A DNA stretch of 64,000 bases from NCBI RefSeq assembly GCF_016735595.1, contig NZ_JAERRB010000017.1, positions 1 to 64,000 on the forward strand, given 5' to 3'. The position numbers and the translations under genes were made by a program. The stretch comes from Chryseolinea lacunae. GTDB taxonomy: Bacteria; Bacteroidota; Bacteroidia; Cytophagales; Cyclobacteriaceae. Shown here piece by piece: positions 45,606 through 54,955 of the stretch (position 1 is the stretch's first letter; each line of letters opens with the position of its first letter). The notes below the pieces were generated by a model. It was not told where the DNA came from. It made no database searches and worked only from the letters and a program-made list of their open reading frames with translations.

Positions 45606-45713
45606 GTTTCAATTGAAACGAAGGGCCCTTCACGTGTAAAAAATCTATTCTTCAATTGAAACGTATGTCGCTCCTATTGAACTCGGCCTCGCCTCAATTG
45701 AAAGCCGGGCTTT
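45606..45713. repeat. Irregular array of CAATTG palindromes
   Basis: GTTTCAATTGAAAC (45606-45619) is a perfect 14-bp palindrome. TTCAATTGAA (45651-45660) and TCAATTGA (45704-45711) are shorter copies, and TTTCAATTGA lies further left at 45354-45363. The spacing of about 45 and 53 bp is not constant. These could be binding sites of a dimeric protein or decayed repeats. Confidence 0.45.
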
Positions 45714-45868
45714 GTCAGTTGCAAAATCCCGCATATTAATTGTTTTCCAAAACTTTTTCGATGCTATTTTATTTACGTTCGCGTCATTTTTTTTAGTCCC
45801 AACCGCCAAGCTGACATCACTGAAAGCAGGCTAAAAAAAATGCGTGAGAACATTGAACGGGTCATTGG

Positions 45869-45905
45869 CCGACGATATTTCGTCGGACCGACGAAATATC
45901 GTCGG
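45869..45905. repeat. Perfect inverted repeat of two self-complementary arms
   Basis: CCGACGATATTTCGTCGG (45869-45886) and CCGACGAAATATCGTCGG (45888-45905) are exact reverse complements separated by one A. Each arm is itself a hairpin (CCGACGA-TATT-TCGTCGG). The site can form one long or two short stems. No T-run follows on either strand. A recombination or replication site, or a strong transcript end, is possible. Confidence 0.65.
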
Positions 45906-46320
45906 ATAACGCCATAAATGTGCCGTTGCCACAACTTCCGAAACTCGATGACAGGCTCAACAATTCTATAGATTGCTGATAGGTGGAGCACCCGCGCGTA
46001 AGCGGACGGCCTATTGATAGCGCCCTCGCAGGGCTTATGCGCGCAATCAAACACCTAAAGCAATTGACGTCACCTACGATAGCTCACTTTTCAAAATCTT
46101 GCTCAGACCATGTCTGTATTCGAAAAAAAATTATAGCCCGGTCTCTTGCGTTGAATAGACAAACCTATAAATTAGGACACACTATTCCCTGCCCACCTGA
46201 TCCAGTCCGATCACTAGCCCACCCATCTCGGAATAGCGCAAGAATTCTGACGACAAGTCAACTTACTAAGTCGTCAGTTAAAATAGCCGATAGATTCAAC
46301 GCCTTAATCGTAGTCCATTT

Positions 46321-49300
46321 ATGACAACTATAGAAACACTTCTTCAAAACGACAGAAAAAATTCCATAAAAAAACTCCAGATACAAAGCATAGGTGCAAA
46401 TTTCGAGGAGATACTTGATATCCTTCCACAACTGACAAGTCTAGAACAACTAGAGTTTGGCTCGGCTCCCATTTACCAAAGACACATATCAAAGATAAGT
46501 GACGCGAAATCTGTTCAATCATTGACAATTGAGAACTACCGTTCAGGAAAATTCCCAACAGAACTACGCTCTCTAAATAAATTAACAACCCTTCACATTT
46601 CAGGACCATTCGAAGACCTCCCATTCGATCTACACGAATGGCCGTTGCTATACCTAGACATTCAAAACTCTCGGTCCCTTGAGGCTATCCATAGCTTGCC
46701 GGCAAATTTAGACTATCTAAACATTTCAAACACTCGCATTGCTCAAATCCCGGAAGCTGTCTTTCAATTGAAGAAAATAAAAAAAATAGTAGCCGGAAAC
46801 CTGGGGTTAACATACATACAATCAGACCTGTTCAAAATACCATCGTTAGAATCACTATTCTTACAGGCAAATAAACTTATTTCTATTCCCGACGAAATTT
46901 CACACCTGAAGAATCTAGTTGAGTTGTCCGTACCCAACAATGCAATCATTGAATTCCCTAAAACGATTGTTAGTCTCACCAATTTAAAGTATCTAAACCT
47001 AGCACACAATAATATAACGTCTATTCCTTCAGACATTCAAAGTCTACGTAATCTTATTGAAATCAATCTCAATGGAAATCACCTAACTAATTTTCCGAAA
47101 TCGCTATTAGGGCTTACCAACATTCAACGAATAAGTTTGTCTGATAACTATATAAAAGATAAGTATGGAAATGAAAGGTACAATACGATATTCAGAATTC
47201 CAGAAGAAATAGTAAATAGCAAGTCACTCAAAACATTGCGTTTAGACAATCTCTACGTCGAAAACGTACCACAAGAAATTACAAAGACTGGGTGGGATTC
47301 AATTAAGAATTTCCTGCTCTCAAAAAAGGAAGCAGATCTAGAAAAGTACTTGTTCGAAGCTAAAATGGTTCTCGTAGGCCGTGGTAATGTTGGTAAAACC
47401 GTACTTTCAAAAAAACTTCTGAGCCCTGGATATAAGTTGGACAGAAGTGACACCACCCGAGGAATAAACATTTTACGAAAACCTTTCTTACTTCAATGGA
47501 GCAAGTCTCAAGAACCTTTCAAACTAAATATTTGGGACTTTGGCGGACAAGAAAAATATGACGCTACTCACCAATTATTTATAACAAAGAGATCAATTTA
47601 TCTTTTTCTAACAGAAGCACGGGAAGAAAGTAATTATCTCGATTTCTACTACTGGCTTAACACTATTCAGCTATTTAGTGATTCAAGTCCAGTTATTATT
47701 GTTCTTAGCAAATGCGACGAAAGAAAAAAAACTTTAGCAAAATCTCTCTATAAAGAGCAATTCAAAAACATTGTTGATTTCATCGATGTGAGTTGCGCGC
47801 CCGGCTTCGAAGGAACAATCAAAAATCTAAAAAACGCAATATTAGAGGCCATAAAAATTTTGCCTCAGACGAAGTTAAAGCTGTCAAATAAATGGATCAA
47901 CATAAGAAGTGACATTGAGAATCTAAGCAACGAAAAAGATTTCATTCCATACTCCGACTATCTCGAAATTTGCGAAAAACATGGACTTAACAAAACGAAA
48001 GCCGATTTCTTAAGTCAATACTTAAATGACTTAGGGGTTATAATCCATCATCAATTCGATCTTCTATTGAAGCAAACTATTTTCATAAATACAGATTGGT
48101 GTGTGGATGGTATGTATAAAGTACTTGATAGCGAGAGTATCATCAATGGAAAATTTACTATCAACAGTCTTGACGAAATATGGAACGAACCTCGATTCAG
48201 CTCAAAAAAGCCTGAGCTATTGAAACTAATGCATCAATATCAGCTGTGTTTTGAGTTACGAGACAATTCCGGCTATATAGCGCCAGATTTATTACCTCCA
48301 GACAAGCCTTCCAATCTAAAATGGGACCATACATCTAATTTACGATTTGAGTTTCGATATGATTTTATGCCGGCCGGTATCCTCGGAAGATTTATTGTCA
48401 AAAGTCATAGTTTCGTTAAATCAAATATGTACTGGAAGCATGGGGTCGTTCTGGAATACGAAAACACGTTAGCCTTGATAATAGAAGATTCAATTCGAGG
48501 AAAAATCACAATATCAGTATCCGGGGAAGATAAAAAAGGCCTTCTCTCTGCCGTTAGGATGAATATCATTGAAATTCATAAAGACTTTGACAAGGCCAAT
48601 AAACTTTCCTTTGAGGAAATGGTTCCTTGTAACTGCGACACTTGTATTAACTCCGAAACTCCACACTTTTACAAATTCGACTTTCTTAAAAAACTTGACG
48701 AAAGAGGGAAGGACACTGTTCAATGTGAAAAAAGCATTGATGACGTATTACTTCATCCTCTTTTAACCGATGTCCAGCTTAGTATAAGAGATAGACGAAT
48801 TTCCACAAACAGGCAGTTAAAGGATTTTATTCTAGATATATTGACAAACAACATTGAAAAAGAGATCCTTCTAAAATCATCCTTTGTCAATTTCTGGCGC
48901 GACACGAAATGTACTATTCCAAAAAACGAAACCGAAATCCAACCCTATATTTCAAATAGTCTAGATATACATTGCAAAACCAAAGGGATTCAGCTTTCAA
49001 GGGAAGTGCGTGAGGCAGAAGGGAGCGTTGATATTCTCCTAACAACAAAAAACGAGGACGATGAGATATTAAAAGTTTGCATCGAGATAAAAAAGGCACA
49101 CCACGCAAATATTGAAACCGCTATAGAAACACAACTACCTCTATATATGGAAAGCGTGGGAACTGACGCCGCCATATATCTTGTAATTTGGTTAAAAAAC
49201 AAGCATCAAAATCTACCAGAAAAATACACTACAAAAGAACAACTCAAAGAAGAAATCCAAAGACATAAGCGTTCCTCTCTAGACATATCAGTCAAAATAC

Positions 49301-49338
49301 TGGACTGTTGCAAGCCTATAAGTCCATCAAAAAACTAA
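46321..49338 (+). CDS. Roco protein: LRR-Roc-COR with C-terminal PD-(D/E)XK-like nuclease domain
   Basis: The protein has 1005 residues. Leucine-rich repeats fill about 1-330 (LVELSVPNNAIIEFPKTIVSL, LKYLNLAHNNITSIPSDIQSL). A Roc GTPase follows: P-loop GRGNVGKT (about 353-360), DFGGQEKYDATHQLF (about 406-420) and LSKCD (about 461-465). The COR domain spans about 490-750, with the bacterial Roco zinc-type cluster CNCDTC (770-775) and Cys802. The last 130 residues have GSVDILL (Asp about 904), then CIEIKKAHH (Glu922-x-Lys924) and QLPLYM, the D-ExK pattern of restriction-type nucleases. No membrane segment is seen. It is strongly AT-rich. The likely role is a sensor-switch-effector, perhaps antiphage; that is inference. 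Confidence 0.85.
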   Translation: MTTIETLLQNDRKNSIKKLQIQSIGANFEEILDILPQLTSLEQLEFGSAPIYQRHISKISDAKSVQSLTIENYRSGKFPTELRSLNKLTTLHISGPFEDLPFDLHEWPLLYLDIQNSRSLEAIHSLPANLDYLNISNTRIAQIPEAVFQLKKIKKIVAGNLGLTYIQSDLFKIPSLESLFLQANKLISIPDEISHLKNLVELSVPNNAIIEFPKTIVSLTNLKYLNLAHNNITSIPSDIQSLRNLIEINLNGNHLTNFPKSLLGLTNIQRISLSDNYIKDKYGNERYNTIFRIPEEIVNSKSLKTLRLDNLYVENVPQEITKTGWDSIKNFLLSKKEADLEKYLFEAKMVLVGRGNVGKTVLSKKLLSPGYKLDRSDTTRGINILRKPFLLQWSKSQEPFKLNIWDFGGQEKYDATHQLFITKRSIYLFLTEAREESNYLDFYYWLNTIQLFSDSSPVIIVLSKCDERKKTLAKSLYKEQFKNIVDFIDVSCAPGFEGTIKNLKNAILEAIKILPQTKLKLSNKWINIRSDIENLSNEKDFIPYSDYLEICEKHGLNKTKADFLSQYLNDLGVIIHHQFDLLLKQTIFINTDWCVDGMYKVLDSESIINGKFTINSLDEIWNEPRFSSKKPELLKLMHQYQLCFELRDNSGYIAPDLLPPDKPSNLKWDHTSNLRFEFRYDFMPAGILGRFIVKSHSFVKSNMYWKHGVVLEYENTLALIIEDSIRGKITISVSGEDKKGLLSAVRMNIIEIHKDFDKANKLSFEEMVPCNCDTCINSETPHFYKFDFLKKLDERGKDTVQCEKSIDDVLLHPLLTDVQLSIRDRRISTNRQLKDFILDILTNNIEKEILLKSSFVNFWRDTKCTIPKNETEIQPYISNSLDIHCKTKGIQLSREVREAEGSVDILLTTKNEDDEILKVCIEIKKAHHANIETAIETQLPLYMESVGTDAAIYLVIWLKNKHQNLPEKYTTKEQLKEEIQRHKRSSLDISVKILDCCKPISPSKN

Positions 49339-49443
49339 AGTACCTATGACATTTTCCACAAAGGCTCTTCGAATAGAGTAAAAACACTCGATTTTCGCCG
49401 TTAGAAATAAATCCTCCTTAGGTTGAAGACTGAACAATTTCAC

Positions 49444-50991
49444 CTACACATTCCTCCTCACCACAATCCCTCCATCCTCCTCCACCTTCTGCTGACACGC
49501 CCACTGCACCTTATACCGCTTCCCCTTCACCTCCACCTCCGCATAAATCCTCACCCCCTCCACACTCGTTCCCTTCGGCAACACCAGCATCGCTTGCCGC
49601 ACTTTCCCCGGAAGCGGGTAGCCTGGATCCAGACTCCCTTCTGCAAGCTTCTCTCCCGCAGTGCTCTTCACCAAAATGCGCAATGCTCCCGGCACACCGG
49701 CAACGCCGTCGTTCACGAGGCCGAGCACCAATCCTGGATTGCCTTCTTTCTCGAACGACCAGATCCACGACGGCCTCACGCGATAGCCTATGGTCATGGA
49801 CAAATCGTTGATGGCATCCGGATATTGTTCATAATAGTGTTGCAGGCGGTCGGCTTGTATTCGGTGCCAGTTCCATAGTGAAAAATAGTGTGGGCCAACG
49901 TCTTTGGCGTGGGCTATGATGTTGTCGGTTCGTGTCACGCCTTCCGAAATTTTCAAACTCTCCGGTGTTCCATCCGAGATTCCGTTTTCTACGAAGGCGC
50001 CGGTCCAGGCGGGGCGGTTGCTGAGGCTTTCGATCTGCATGTTTTCGATGAAGATGGTGTCGGTGCGGAGCCAGTTGTGGGTGCGGATGGTGCGGTCCAC
50101 AATTTCGGAGTTGCCCACGCGGCTGTAGTCGGGTTGGGTGTTGGTGAGCAGGGGTGTGTTTTTCCAGTTTGTGTTTTGCATTTCGAAGATGTTCACGAAG
50201 GTGCGTTCGGCGGTGACGTAGTCGGCGAAAGGATTTTTGTCGGGGAAGGGCCAGGTGTGGCCTTCGCCCCAGAAGCCATACATGTAGGTGTCGATGAACT
50301 CCACCTGCGGGTGGCCGTTGTAGGTTGCCGCCAACAAGCCGTCCATTTCTTTCAGCGCGTTCATGAATGCAGGGTGGTCGAACTGTGGGGCGTAGAGTTC
50401 TTTGTTGGGGAGGCCTATCTCGTTGGTCTTGCCGAATTTGTAGAGGGGCACTTTGCCGATGAGGAAATCGGGCATGGATTGGGGTGCGATGTCGGGGCTC
50501 ATCAGTTGCACGCGCAGGCCAATGCGTTTGTTGTATTGTTTGGCGAGGTCGAAGGCGATCTTCCAGTGTGCGCAGAAGTCGAGCCTGCCGGGTTTGGTTT
50601 GGATGTCGCGCCAGTCCACGCGCATGTAGAGCACGTCGCCGAGGGAGAGGCTCACCAGTTTTTCGAGCGACTTTTCGAGAGACTCGTTTTCTTTTCGGGG
50701 TGGTCCCATTTCGTCGCAGAGGTAGGTGGTGAGGCCCATGCCGTAGTTGGGCACGCGCTTCTTCGACGGTGTGGTGGCCATGATCACTTCGGCACCGGGC
50801 ACAACGTCTTCGGGTGCGTAGGTTGGGAAGGGACCTTGATTGAGACGGTCGGTGATGGCGGGCCCGCGGCCAAAGTCGTAGCCATCCCAGTTATGTGCGG
50901 GAACAAATGCGTTTGTGTTTGCCGGAAGTGGCAGCGCGGTGGTGGCTAGTGAGGCCAGTGCACTTTGTTGCAGGAAGTTTCTTCGGTTCAT
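49444..50991 (-). CDS. Tat-exported TIM-barrel glycosidase candidate
   Basis: The protein has 515 residues. The start MNRRNFLQQSALASLATTALPLPA is a twin-arginine-type signal. The body reads like a (beta/alpha)8 hydrolase of the GH42/GH5 kind: MRVDWRDIQTKPGRLDF, IGLRVQLMSPD, FIDTYMYGFWGEGHTWPF with an exposed Glu, and HYFSLWNWH. A C-terminal beta-sandwich follows (PGLVLGLVNDGVAGVPGALRILV). The exact family is not recognised, so substrate is open. The gene is on the opposite strand to the sugar cluster that follows and has no partner next to it. Confidence 0.6.
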   Translation of the reverse strand: MNRRNFLQQSALASLATTALPLPANTNAFVPAHNWDGYDFGRGPAITDRLNQGPFPTYAPEDVVPGAEVIMATTPSKKRVPNYGMGLTTYLCDEMGPPRKENESLEKSLEKLVSLSLGDVLYMRVDWRDIQTKPGRLDFCAHWKIAFDLAKQYNKRIGLRVQLMSPDIAPQSMPDFLIGKVPLYKFGKTNEIGLPNKELYAPQFDHPAFMNALKEMDGLLAATYNGHPQVEFIDTYMYGFWGEGHTWPFPDKNPFADYVTAERTFVNIFEMQNTNWKNTPLLTNTQPDYSRVGNSEIVDRTIRTHNWLRTDTIFIENMQIESLSNRPAWTGAFVENGISDGTPESLKISEGVTRTDNIIAHAKDVGPHYFSLWNWHRIQADRLQHYYEQYPDAINDLSMTIGYRVRPSWIWSFEKEGNPGLVLGLVNDGVAGVPGALRILVKSTAGEKLAEGSLDPGYPLPGKVRQAMLVLPKGTSVEGVRIYAEVEVKGKRYKVQWACQQKVEEDGGIVVRRNV

Positions 50992-51368
50992 GATGTGTTC
51001 GGGTTGATTGACGTTTGCTGACGTGGGGCAGCGGCGGATAACGTTTTGATGGGGACTGTGGAGTTGTCTTGCACAGGGCCTGATGGGGATATCGGGTTTT
51101 CGAATTTAGGTCTTTTTTATTGCTGAACGTTTGGGTGAGATGGGGAAACTTCTGCTTCGCTGTGCATTATTTATTTATCAACAGCAAGAACGTTTTTACC
51201 GCCTGTCAGGGCGGTAATACCGTTCGCAAGGCCATTGCTATCGCGTGCAGGACGGAACAGGATGGAAACCCCCGATTTTGCTGACACATTCCATTTTCAG
51301 TTGCGCCCGAACCCGAATCGGCGCCTGAAAATGATCGTAAATTTTGCCCATCAATCTTAACCTGTATC
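50992..51368. promoter_or_regulatory. Divergent intergenic region with hairpins
   Basis: This is the 377-bp gap between the Tat hydrolase and the haem dehydrogenase genes. It carries the hairpin TACCGCC-TGTCA-GGGCGGTA near 51198-51215. A larger inverted repeat of CATTTTCAG (51292-51300) with CTGAAAATG (51325-51333) is extended by GCGCC/GGCGC and lies about 35 bp upstream of the plus-strand start. It may be an operator or a leader structure. No clean TAnnTTTG is visible. Confidence 0.45.
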
Positions 51369-54053
51369 ATGTCCGAAAATCTTTCCTCAAAAAAACTCCT
51401 CCTCCTGTTCTGCATTCCCCTGCTGTTCGCGGCTTGTCGCAACGATAAGTCTACCGGCACGGAGGCAAACGCAGACCCAAAACTTCAGAAGCTGAAACTG
51501 CAACCCGGTTTTGTAGCCGAACATTTGTACAGCCCCTCCGACAAAGAGCAAGGCTCGTGGGTGGCCATGACGTTCGACAACAAAGGCCGCCTCATCACCT
51601 CCGATCAGTATGGCGCCCTCTATCGCCTTGTGCTGGCACCGGTGGGTTCCGACTCGGTGATGAAAATCGAAAAGCTGGAGATCGGCAAAACAACGGCCGA
51701 GCTGGCCGACACCACCAAGCCCAAAATTCAGATGGGCTATGCACAAGGGTTGCTCTATGCCTTCAACAGCCTCTATGTGATGGTGAACCACGACAAAGAC
51801 GAGAACTTTGAAAAAGGCAGCGGCCTCTATCGTCTTCAGGACACCGACGGCGACGATCAGTTTGATAAAATCACCTTGCTGAAAGCACTCGAAGGCGACG
51901 GCGAACACGGCCCGCACAGTGTCGTTCTCAGCCCCGACAAGAAATCGATCTATATGATTGCGGGCAACTTCACCAACGTGCCCCCCATGGATGCCTACCG
52001 CTTGCCCCACGTGTGGCAGGAAGACAACATGCTGCCCCTCATCAAAGATCCACGCGGCCACGCCAACGACCGCACCGCCCCCGGTGGATGGATTGCACGC
52101 ACCGACTCTGTGGGAAGCCATTGGGAACTGGTGGGCGCAGGCTATCGCAACCCGTTTGATTTCACGTTCAACGAAGCAGGCGAGTTGTTTGCCTACGACT
52201 CCGACATGGAATGGGATTTTGGTATGCCCTGGTATCGGCCAACACGCATTTGTCATGTGACCAGCGGAAGCGAATATGGCTGGCGCACCGGCGACAGTCC
52301 GTGGTCGCCCGATTTCCCCGACAACCTTCCCCCCGTCATCAACATTGGTCAGGGCTCCCCTACCAACCTCATCCATGGCATGCACGCCAAGTTTCCGTCG
52401 CGCTATAAAGACGCTTTGTTTGCTTCCGACTGGAGCTTTGGTATTATCTACGCCATTCACCTCAAACCCAACGGAGCATCCTACACGGCAGAGCCCGAAG
52501 AGTTTCTTTCCGGCGCACCGTTGCCCTTGACCGATGGTGCTATCGGTCCCGATGGCGCACTCTATTTCCTCACGGGCGGACGTCGCCTGGAATCGGATCT
52601 CTACAGAGTCTACTACAAAGGCGATGGCAAAGAAACAGCCGAACCCGCCGTGGCGGTTGCGGATGCCGGACAAGCCGCACGCGACATCCGGAAACAACTG
52701 GAAGCCTATCACGGTGCACCCCAAAAAGGTGCCGTTGATTTTGCGTGGCCTTATCTGAAAAACGAAGACCGTTTCATTCGCTATGCCGCGCGCATTGCCG
52801 TGGAGCATCAGCCTGTTGCCGAATGGCAGGCACGTGTGCTGAAAGAAAAAGATGCGCAGACGTTGATCGAATCTTCGATCGCACTGGTGCATCATGCAAA
52901 GCCCGCCGTGCGCAATGCCTTGCTCACCGCGTTGACCACCATTGACTATAAATCGCTGAGCGCATCACAACAAGTAGATTTGTTAAGAGCTTTCGAACTC
53001 ATTCTGCTTCGCATGGGCACACCCGAAGGTGCTGTGAAAACACAAGTGATTGCTTACCTCAATCCACACTACCCCGCCAACACCAACACACTCAACCGAA
53101 GCCTCAGCAAAGTGCTGGTCTACCTGGAAGCTCCCGGTGCCATCGAAAAAACGCTGGCCCTATTGGAAGTAGCGAAAGACGATCCATTGGTAAAAACCGC
53201 CAGCCAGGGCGCCGATCTTATTCTGAGGAACCCGCAGTATGGCATGGACATCGCCAACATGCTGGCCAACGTTCCGCCGGCACAACAAACGTGGTATGCC
53301 ACCGTGCTCATGAATGCAAAAACAGGATGGACACCTGCGCTGCACGACAAATATTTTGCATGGTTCAAAAAAGCCTTTGGCTACAAAGGAGGCCTGAGCT
53401 ACATCGGCTTCATCAACAAAGCACGCCTCGCGGCATTGACGCATGTTCCTGAAAAAGACATGGAACACTACAACGAACTTTCGGGTGGTGGCCTGGTGGC
53501 GCAATCCGGAAACGAACTGGTGAAAGGTCCCGAACCCAAAGGCCCCGGAAGAAACTGGAAGATTGACGAAGCCGTGTCGGTTGTTGAAGACAAAAGCGGC
53601 ACGCGCAATTTCGAACAAGGCAAAATGTTGTTTGCTGCCACGCGTTGCATTGCCTGTCACACCATGCGCGGCGAAGGCGGCACCATTGGTCCCGACCTGA
53701 CACAGCTTGGCACACGCTTCGCAGCGAAAGACATGCTCGAATCGATCATTGAACCCAGCAAGGTGGTGTCTGATCAATATGCGGCCACCGTGTTCACCAT
53801 GAAGGATGGCTCGTCTATTCTGGGTCGGTTGACCAACGAAAACGATGCGGCCTATTTTGTTTCGCAGAATCCTTTTGCGCCCGAAACACTTCGCGAAATT
53901 CCGAAGCAGGATGTGGTCAGCAAGAAGTTCTCTTATATCTCGGTGATGTATCCGGGCCTGATCAACAGCCTGAACGAAGAAGAATTGAAAGATCTTGTGG
54001 CGTATCTGATGGCGGGTGGAAACGGAGAGAACGAAGTGTATAAAAACAAATGA
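51369..54053 (+). CDS. Membrane-anchored sugar dehydrogenase-like lipoprotein with c-type haem
   Basis: The protein has 894 residues. The lipobox is LLFAAC. The N-terminal 430 residues form a PQQ-dehydrogenase-like beta-propeller (LQPGFVAEHLYSPSDKEQGSWVAMTFDNKGRLI, DRTAPGGWIARTDS, GPDGALYFLTGGRR). Then comes a helical, HEAT-like middle and a C-terminal cytochrome c domain with the haem motif CIACH (760-764) and the planctomycete-type ending IEPSKVVSDQYAATVFTMKDGSSILGRL. It would oxidise a sugar or polyol outside the cytosol and pass electrons to the haem. It is the first gene of the 51.4-59.6 kb plus-strand cluster. Confidence 0.9.
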   Translation: MSENLSSKKLLLLFCIPLLFAACRNDKSTGTEANADPKLQKLKLQPGFVAEHLYSPSDKEQGSWVAMTFDNKGRLITSDQYGALYRLVLAPVGSDSVMKIEKLEIGKTTAELADTTKPKIQMGYAQGLLYAFNSLYVMVNHDKDENFEKGSGLYRLQDTDGDDQFDKITLLKALEGDGEHGPHSVVLSPDKKSIYMIAGNFTNVPPMDAYRLPHVWQEDNMLPLIKDPRGHANDRTAPGGWIARTDSVGSHWELVGAGYRNPFDFTFNEAGELFAYDSDMEWDFGMPWYRPTRICHVTSGSEYGWRTGDSPWSPDFPDNLPPVINIGQGSPTNLIHGMHAKFPSRYKDALFASDWSFGIIYAIHLKPNGASYTAEPEEFLSGAPLPLTDGAIGPDGALYFLTGGRRLESDLYRVYYKGDGKETAEPAVAVADAGQAARDIRKQLEAYHGAPQKGAVDFAWPYLKNEDRFIRYAARIAVEHQPVAEWQARVLKEKDAQTLIESSIALVHHAKPAVRNALLTALTTIDYKSLSASQQVDLLRAFELILLRMGTPEGAVKTQVIAYLNPHYPANTNTLNRSLSKVLVYLEAPGAIEKTLALLEVAKDDPLVKTASQGADLILRNPQYGMDIANMLANVPPAQQTWYATVLMNAKTGWTPALHDKYFAWFKKAFGYKGGLSYIGFINKARLAALTHVPEKDMEHYNELSGGGLVAQSGNELVKGPEPKGPGRNWKIDEAVSVVEDKSGTRNFEQGKMLFAATRCIACHTMRGEGGTIGPDLTQLGTRFAAKDMLESIIEPSKVVSDQYAATVFTMKDGSSILGRLTNENDAAYFVSQNPFAPETLREIPKQDVVSKKFSYISVMYPGLINSLNEEELKDLVAYLMAGGNGENEVYKNK

Positions 54054-54106
54054 CGTCCCTTCACACCACACGCAATAACCAACGACCCTAAACCACGATA
54101 ACCTCT

Positions 54107-54910
54107 ATGAAATCAATCCGTCAAATAAACGCTCTGAACGGCCTTGCCCTTGGTCTCCTTGTGCTGGCCATGGCCAGTGGCTGTAAAAAACCGGCCGAAA
54201 CCCAACAAGCTGCCACAGTAGACAGCGCCGCGGGCGATGGCTTTGTGTCTATCTTCGATGGCAAGACGCTGGCCAACTGGGAAGGCGACACTACCTACTG
54301 GCGTGTGGAGAACGGCAACCTGGTGGGCGAAGTCACACCCACCACGCTGCTCAAAACCAACACCTTCATTGTGTGGCAAGGCGGCACGCCCGGCGACTTT
54401 GAACTGAAGCTGGAGTTCCGCATTGCCGACGCCGGCAACAGCGGTGTGAACTATCGCAGCGAAAAAGTGAGCGACGTGCCCCATGCCCTGCGCGGCTATC
54501 AGGCCGACATCGACGGCAAGATTAACTACACCGGTCAGAACTATGAAGAGCGCGGCAGAACAACGCTGGCCTATCGCGGCGAGACCGTGACCGTGAGCAC
54601 GCAACCCAATCCAAACGACGCCGGTTCGCTGCAAGCCAACGTGAAAAACAACGCGTGGAGCTCGCGCGAAGTAACCGCCTCGCTGGGCACCGCCGACTCG
54701 CTGAAGACGCTCATCAAACACGAAGACTGGAACACCTGCCACATCATTGCCAAAGGCAACCACCTGCAACACTACATCAACGGTGTGCTGATGAGCGACG
54801 TGACCGACAGCGACACCGTGAACCAAAAGCTCAGTGGTCTGCTGGGCGTGCAGGTGCACGTTGGTCCGCCCATGAAAGTGGAGTATCGCGACATTCGTCT
54901 GAAACAGTGA
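54107..54910 (+). CDS. DUF1080 (3-keto-disaccharide hydrolase-type) lipoprotein
   Basis: The protein has 267 residues. The lipobox is LAMASGC. A single concanavalin-like beta-jelly-roll of the DUF1080 family follows: GFVSIFDGKTLANWEGDTTYWRVENGNLVGE, GDFELKLEFRIADAGNSGVNYRS, GYQADID and LSGLLGVQVHVGPPMKVEYRDIRLK. DUF1080 members include enzymes that split 3-keto-glycosides. It lies 53 bp after the haem dehydrogenase and likely acts with it in the cell envelope. The 3-keto-sugar link is inference from the family. Confidence 0.92.
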   Translation: MKSIRQINALNGLALGLLVLAMASGCKKPAETQQAATVDSAAGDGFVSIFDGKTLANWEGDTTYWRVENGNLVGEVTPTTLLKTNTFIVWQGGTPGDFELKLEFRIADAGNSGVNYRSEKVSDVPHALRGYQADIDGKINYTGQNYEERGRTTLAYRGETVTVSTQPNPNDAGSLQANVKNNAWSSREVTASLGTADSLKTLIKHEDWNTCHIIAKGNHLQHYINGVLMSDVTDSDTVNQKLSGLLGVQVHVGPPMKVEYRDIRLKQ

Positions 54911-54955
54911 TCGTTTTTTGTCTCATGTTTTTCAACACGCTCCCATCACATCGCC

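Larger units (their letters stand above)
44999..46320. other. 1.3-kb non-coding region rich in palindromes
   Basis: No gene is supported. ATGAAAACA-like motifs recur at about 45182, 45232, 45296, 45339 and 45465. CAATTG-centred palindromes recur at about 45354, 45606, 45651 and 45704. A near-symmetrical double hairpin lies at 45869-45905, and smaller hairpins such as GCCCTCGCAGGGC follow at 46022-46034. Composition is AT-rich and continuous with the Roco gene that follows. Confidence 0.55.

Noticed and set aside
45354-45713. Possible CRISPR array of CAATTG palindromes
   Set aside because: Repeat units are short, unequal and not evenly spaced, and no cas gene is in the window.
45773-46054. 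93-codon minus-strand frame over the double palindrome
   Set aside because: It reads through the inverted repeat, so its middle is dictated by the palindrome; no family is recognised.
49888-50949. 353-codon plus-strand frame opposite the Tat hydrolase gene
   Set aside because: Its composition is dominated by Val, Gly, His and Glu, as expected of antisense reading; no ribosome site or domain is seen.
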